Shown: piece by piece, positions 63,439-64,000 of the stretch
Numbering within the stretch: position 1 is the stretch's first letter
How the letters are laid out: the number at the start of each line of letters is the position of its first letter
Assembly (NCBI RefSeq): GCF_014217565.1
Contig: NZ_CP043661.1
Span: 2,604,001 to 2,668,000 of the forward strand
Length of the DNA: 64,000 nt
Direction: 5' to 3'
Source: Kribbella qitaiheensis
Lineage (GTDB): Bacteria; Actinomycetota; Actinomycetes; Propionibacteriales; Kribbellaceae
Translations under genes and position numbers: made by a program
The notes under the pieces: model-generated
What the model was told of the DNA's origin: nothing
Database searches by the model: none
What the model saw: only the letters and a program-made list of their open reading frames with translations

Positions 63439-63525
63439 ATGAGCGACCCCAGTACGCCCCCCGCCCATCTCGAGGTCGTCGAACCGCGTGCACACTCCGC
63501 GACCGACTTCGAGCGCACCCGATGA
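63439..63525 (+). CDS. 28-codon ORF coupled to the PfkB kinase
   Basis: ATG 63439 lies seven bases after TACGAT, a good -10 box for a leaderless transcript. The frame (MSDPSTPPAHLEVVEPRAHS...) ends in TGA, overlapping the kinase ATG (ATGA). It is too short to identify. Related genomes often have glpX at this spot, so it may be the stranded 5' end of glpX, or a coupling leader peptide. Confidence 0.45.
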   Translation: MSDPSTPPAHLEVVEPRAHSATDFERTR

Positions 63526-64000
63526 CGGCACCCGTCCTCGTCATCGGCGAGGCTCTCGTGGACATCGTCAGCGGCGGTCCGGCCAACGGCGGCGGCTCGG
63601 CTCACGGCCGCAACGGGAAGAACGGCAGCAAGGCGACCCCAGGTGGCTCTCCCGCCAACGTCGCCGTCGGCCTGGCCCGGCTCGGCCTGCCGACCGAGCT
63701 CGTGACGCGGTTCGGCACCGACCCGTACGGCGATCAGCTCGGCGCGCACCTGTTCGGCAACGGGGTCCAGCTGACGCCGGGTTCGGTGGACCCGAGCTTC
63801 CGGACCAGTACGGCGACCGCGAAGCTCGATGCGGCCGGCGTCGCGTCGTACGAGTTCGACATCACCTGGGACCCGCCGGCGCTGTCGCTGAGGCGGGGTT
63901 GCCCGGCCGTGCACACCGGATCGATCGCGACTGTTCTCGAGCCGGGCGCCGAGGCGATCGGCCGGTTCCTCTCCTCGCTGGCGTCGGAGCCGGTGACGGT
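63522..64000 (+). CDS. PfkB-family carbohydrate kinase, cut by window end
   Basis: The visible 159 residues start VLVIGEALVDIVSGG, the usual ribokinase-fold opening, with a Gly/Asn/Lys-rich insert and then GGSPANVAVGLARLG, PfkB signature 1. TRFGTDPYGDQLGAHL and CPAVHTGSIATVLEPGAEAI follow. It resembles fructokinases, but the catalytic DTxGAGD motif lies beyond the window. It is translationally coupled to the 28-codon ORF. Confidence 0.85.
   Translation, partial: MTAPVLVIGEALVDIVSGGPANGGGSAHGRNGKNGSKATPGGSPANVAVGLARLGLPTELVTRFGTDPYGDQLGAHLFGNGVQLTPGSVDPSFRTSTATAKLDAAGVASYEFDITWDPPALSLRRGCPAVHTGSIATVLEPGAEAIGRFLSSLASEPVT

Overview
The window is a high-GC actinobacterial chromosome segment. GTG starts are frequent, several genes look leaderless, and it carries the mycothiol gene mshB, an Sdh1-type succinate dehydrogenase, DUF5302 and DUF4245 proteins, and LAL and XRE-NB-ARC-TPR regulators. 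The gene set and the frequent GTAC-rich codon pairs suggest the Nocardioidaceae, possibly Kribbella. That is an inference from style and content. I see no prophage, insertion sequence, CRISPR array or replication origin.

Layout. 1-15 kb: a truncated phosphotransferase gene, dapD (lysine/peptidoglycan precursor), an anchored wall-hydrolase-like protein, a 7Fe ferredoxin, an acetyltransferase, a frameshifted DHA2 transporter, an orphan PemK/MazF-like protein, a VanW protein, a flavin reductase, and mshB flanked by two paralogous XRE-NB-ARC-TPR regulators, both broken. 15-19 kb: the sdhCAB operon, preceded by a small conserved-looking gene and with two related spacer elements inside it. 19-27 kb: an IMPase-family phosphatase, an AarF/UbiB kinase-like protein, an MFS transporter with a MerR-type promoter, a pterin dehydratase, a frameshifted acyltransferase, a polysaccharide deacetylase-like lipoprotein and a DedA protein. 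27-36 kb: a LAL regulator, P450 and phosphotransferase operon, a methyltransferase followed by an alpha/beta-hydrolase/glycosyltransferase fusion, and an ArsR-SRPBCC pair.

36-42.5 kb holds a tightly overlapping six-gene operon: FAD amine oxidase-like protein, HAD phosphonatase-like protein, binding protein, ATPase and two permeases. A GntR gene lies upstream, and a perfect 16-bp palindrome sits just in front of the operon. It reads as uptake and breakdown of 2-aminoethylphosphonate or an N-methylated relative, with an oxidase in place of the usual PhnW transaminase. 42.8-53 kb: DUF5302, a LysE exporter, ychF, a secreted deacetylase, rmuC, a GH64 beta-1,3-glucanase behind a LacI/CebR-like operator, and an SRPBCC-Rieske oxygenase pair. 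53-57.5 kb: ispH with a 35-bp minisatellite upstream of it, tRNA-Met, xseA-xseB and a broken acetyltransferase ending in an 8-bp repeat. 57.5-64 kb: an EamA exporter with a structured leader, the wreck of a divergent TetR/FAD-monooxygenase pair, a methyltransferase, a TetR-controlled flavodoxin/SMR operon, a MocA-like nucleotidyltransferase, a DUF4245 protein, and a PfkB kinase that runs off the end.

An overall oddity is that at least five genes are each broken by one extra base in a short G/C run, and a sixth by one missing base. These may be consensus errors in the source assembly. Two other loci (8.4-10.2 kb and 58.5-59.6 kb) have true internal deletions and look like real decay.
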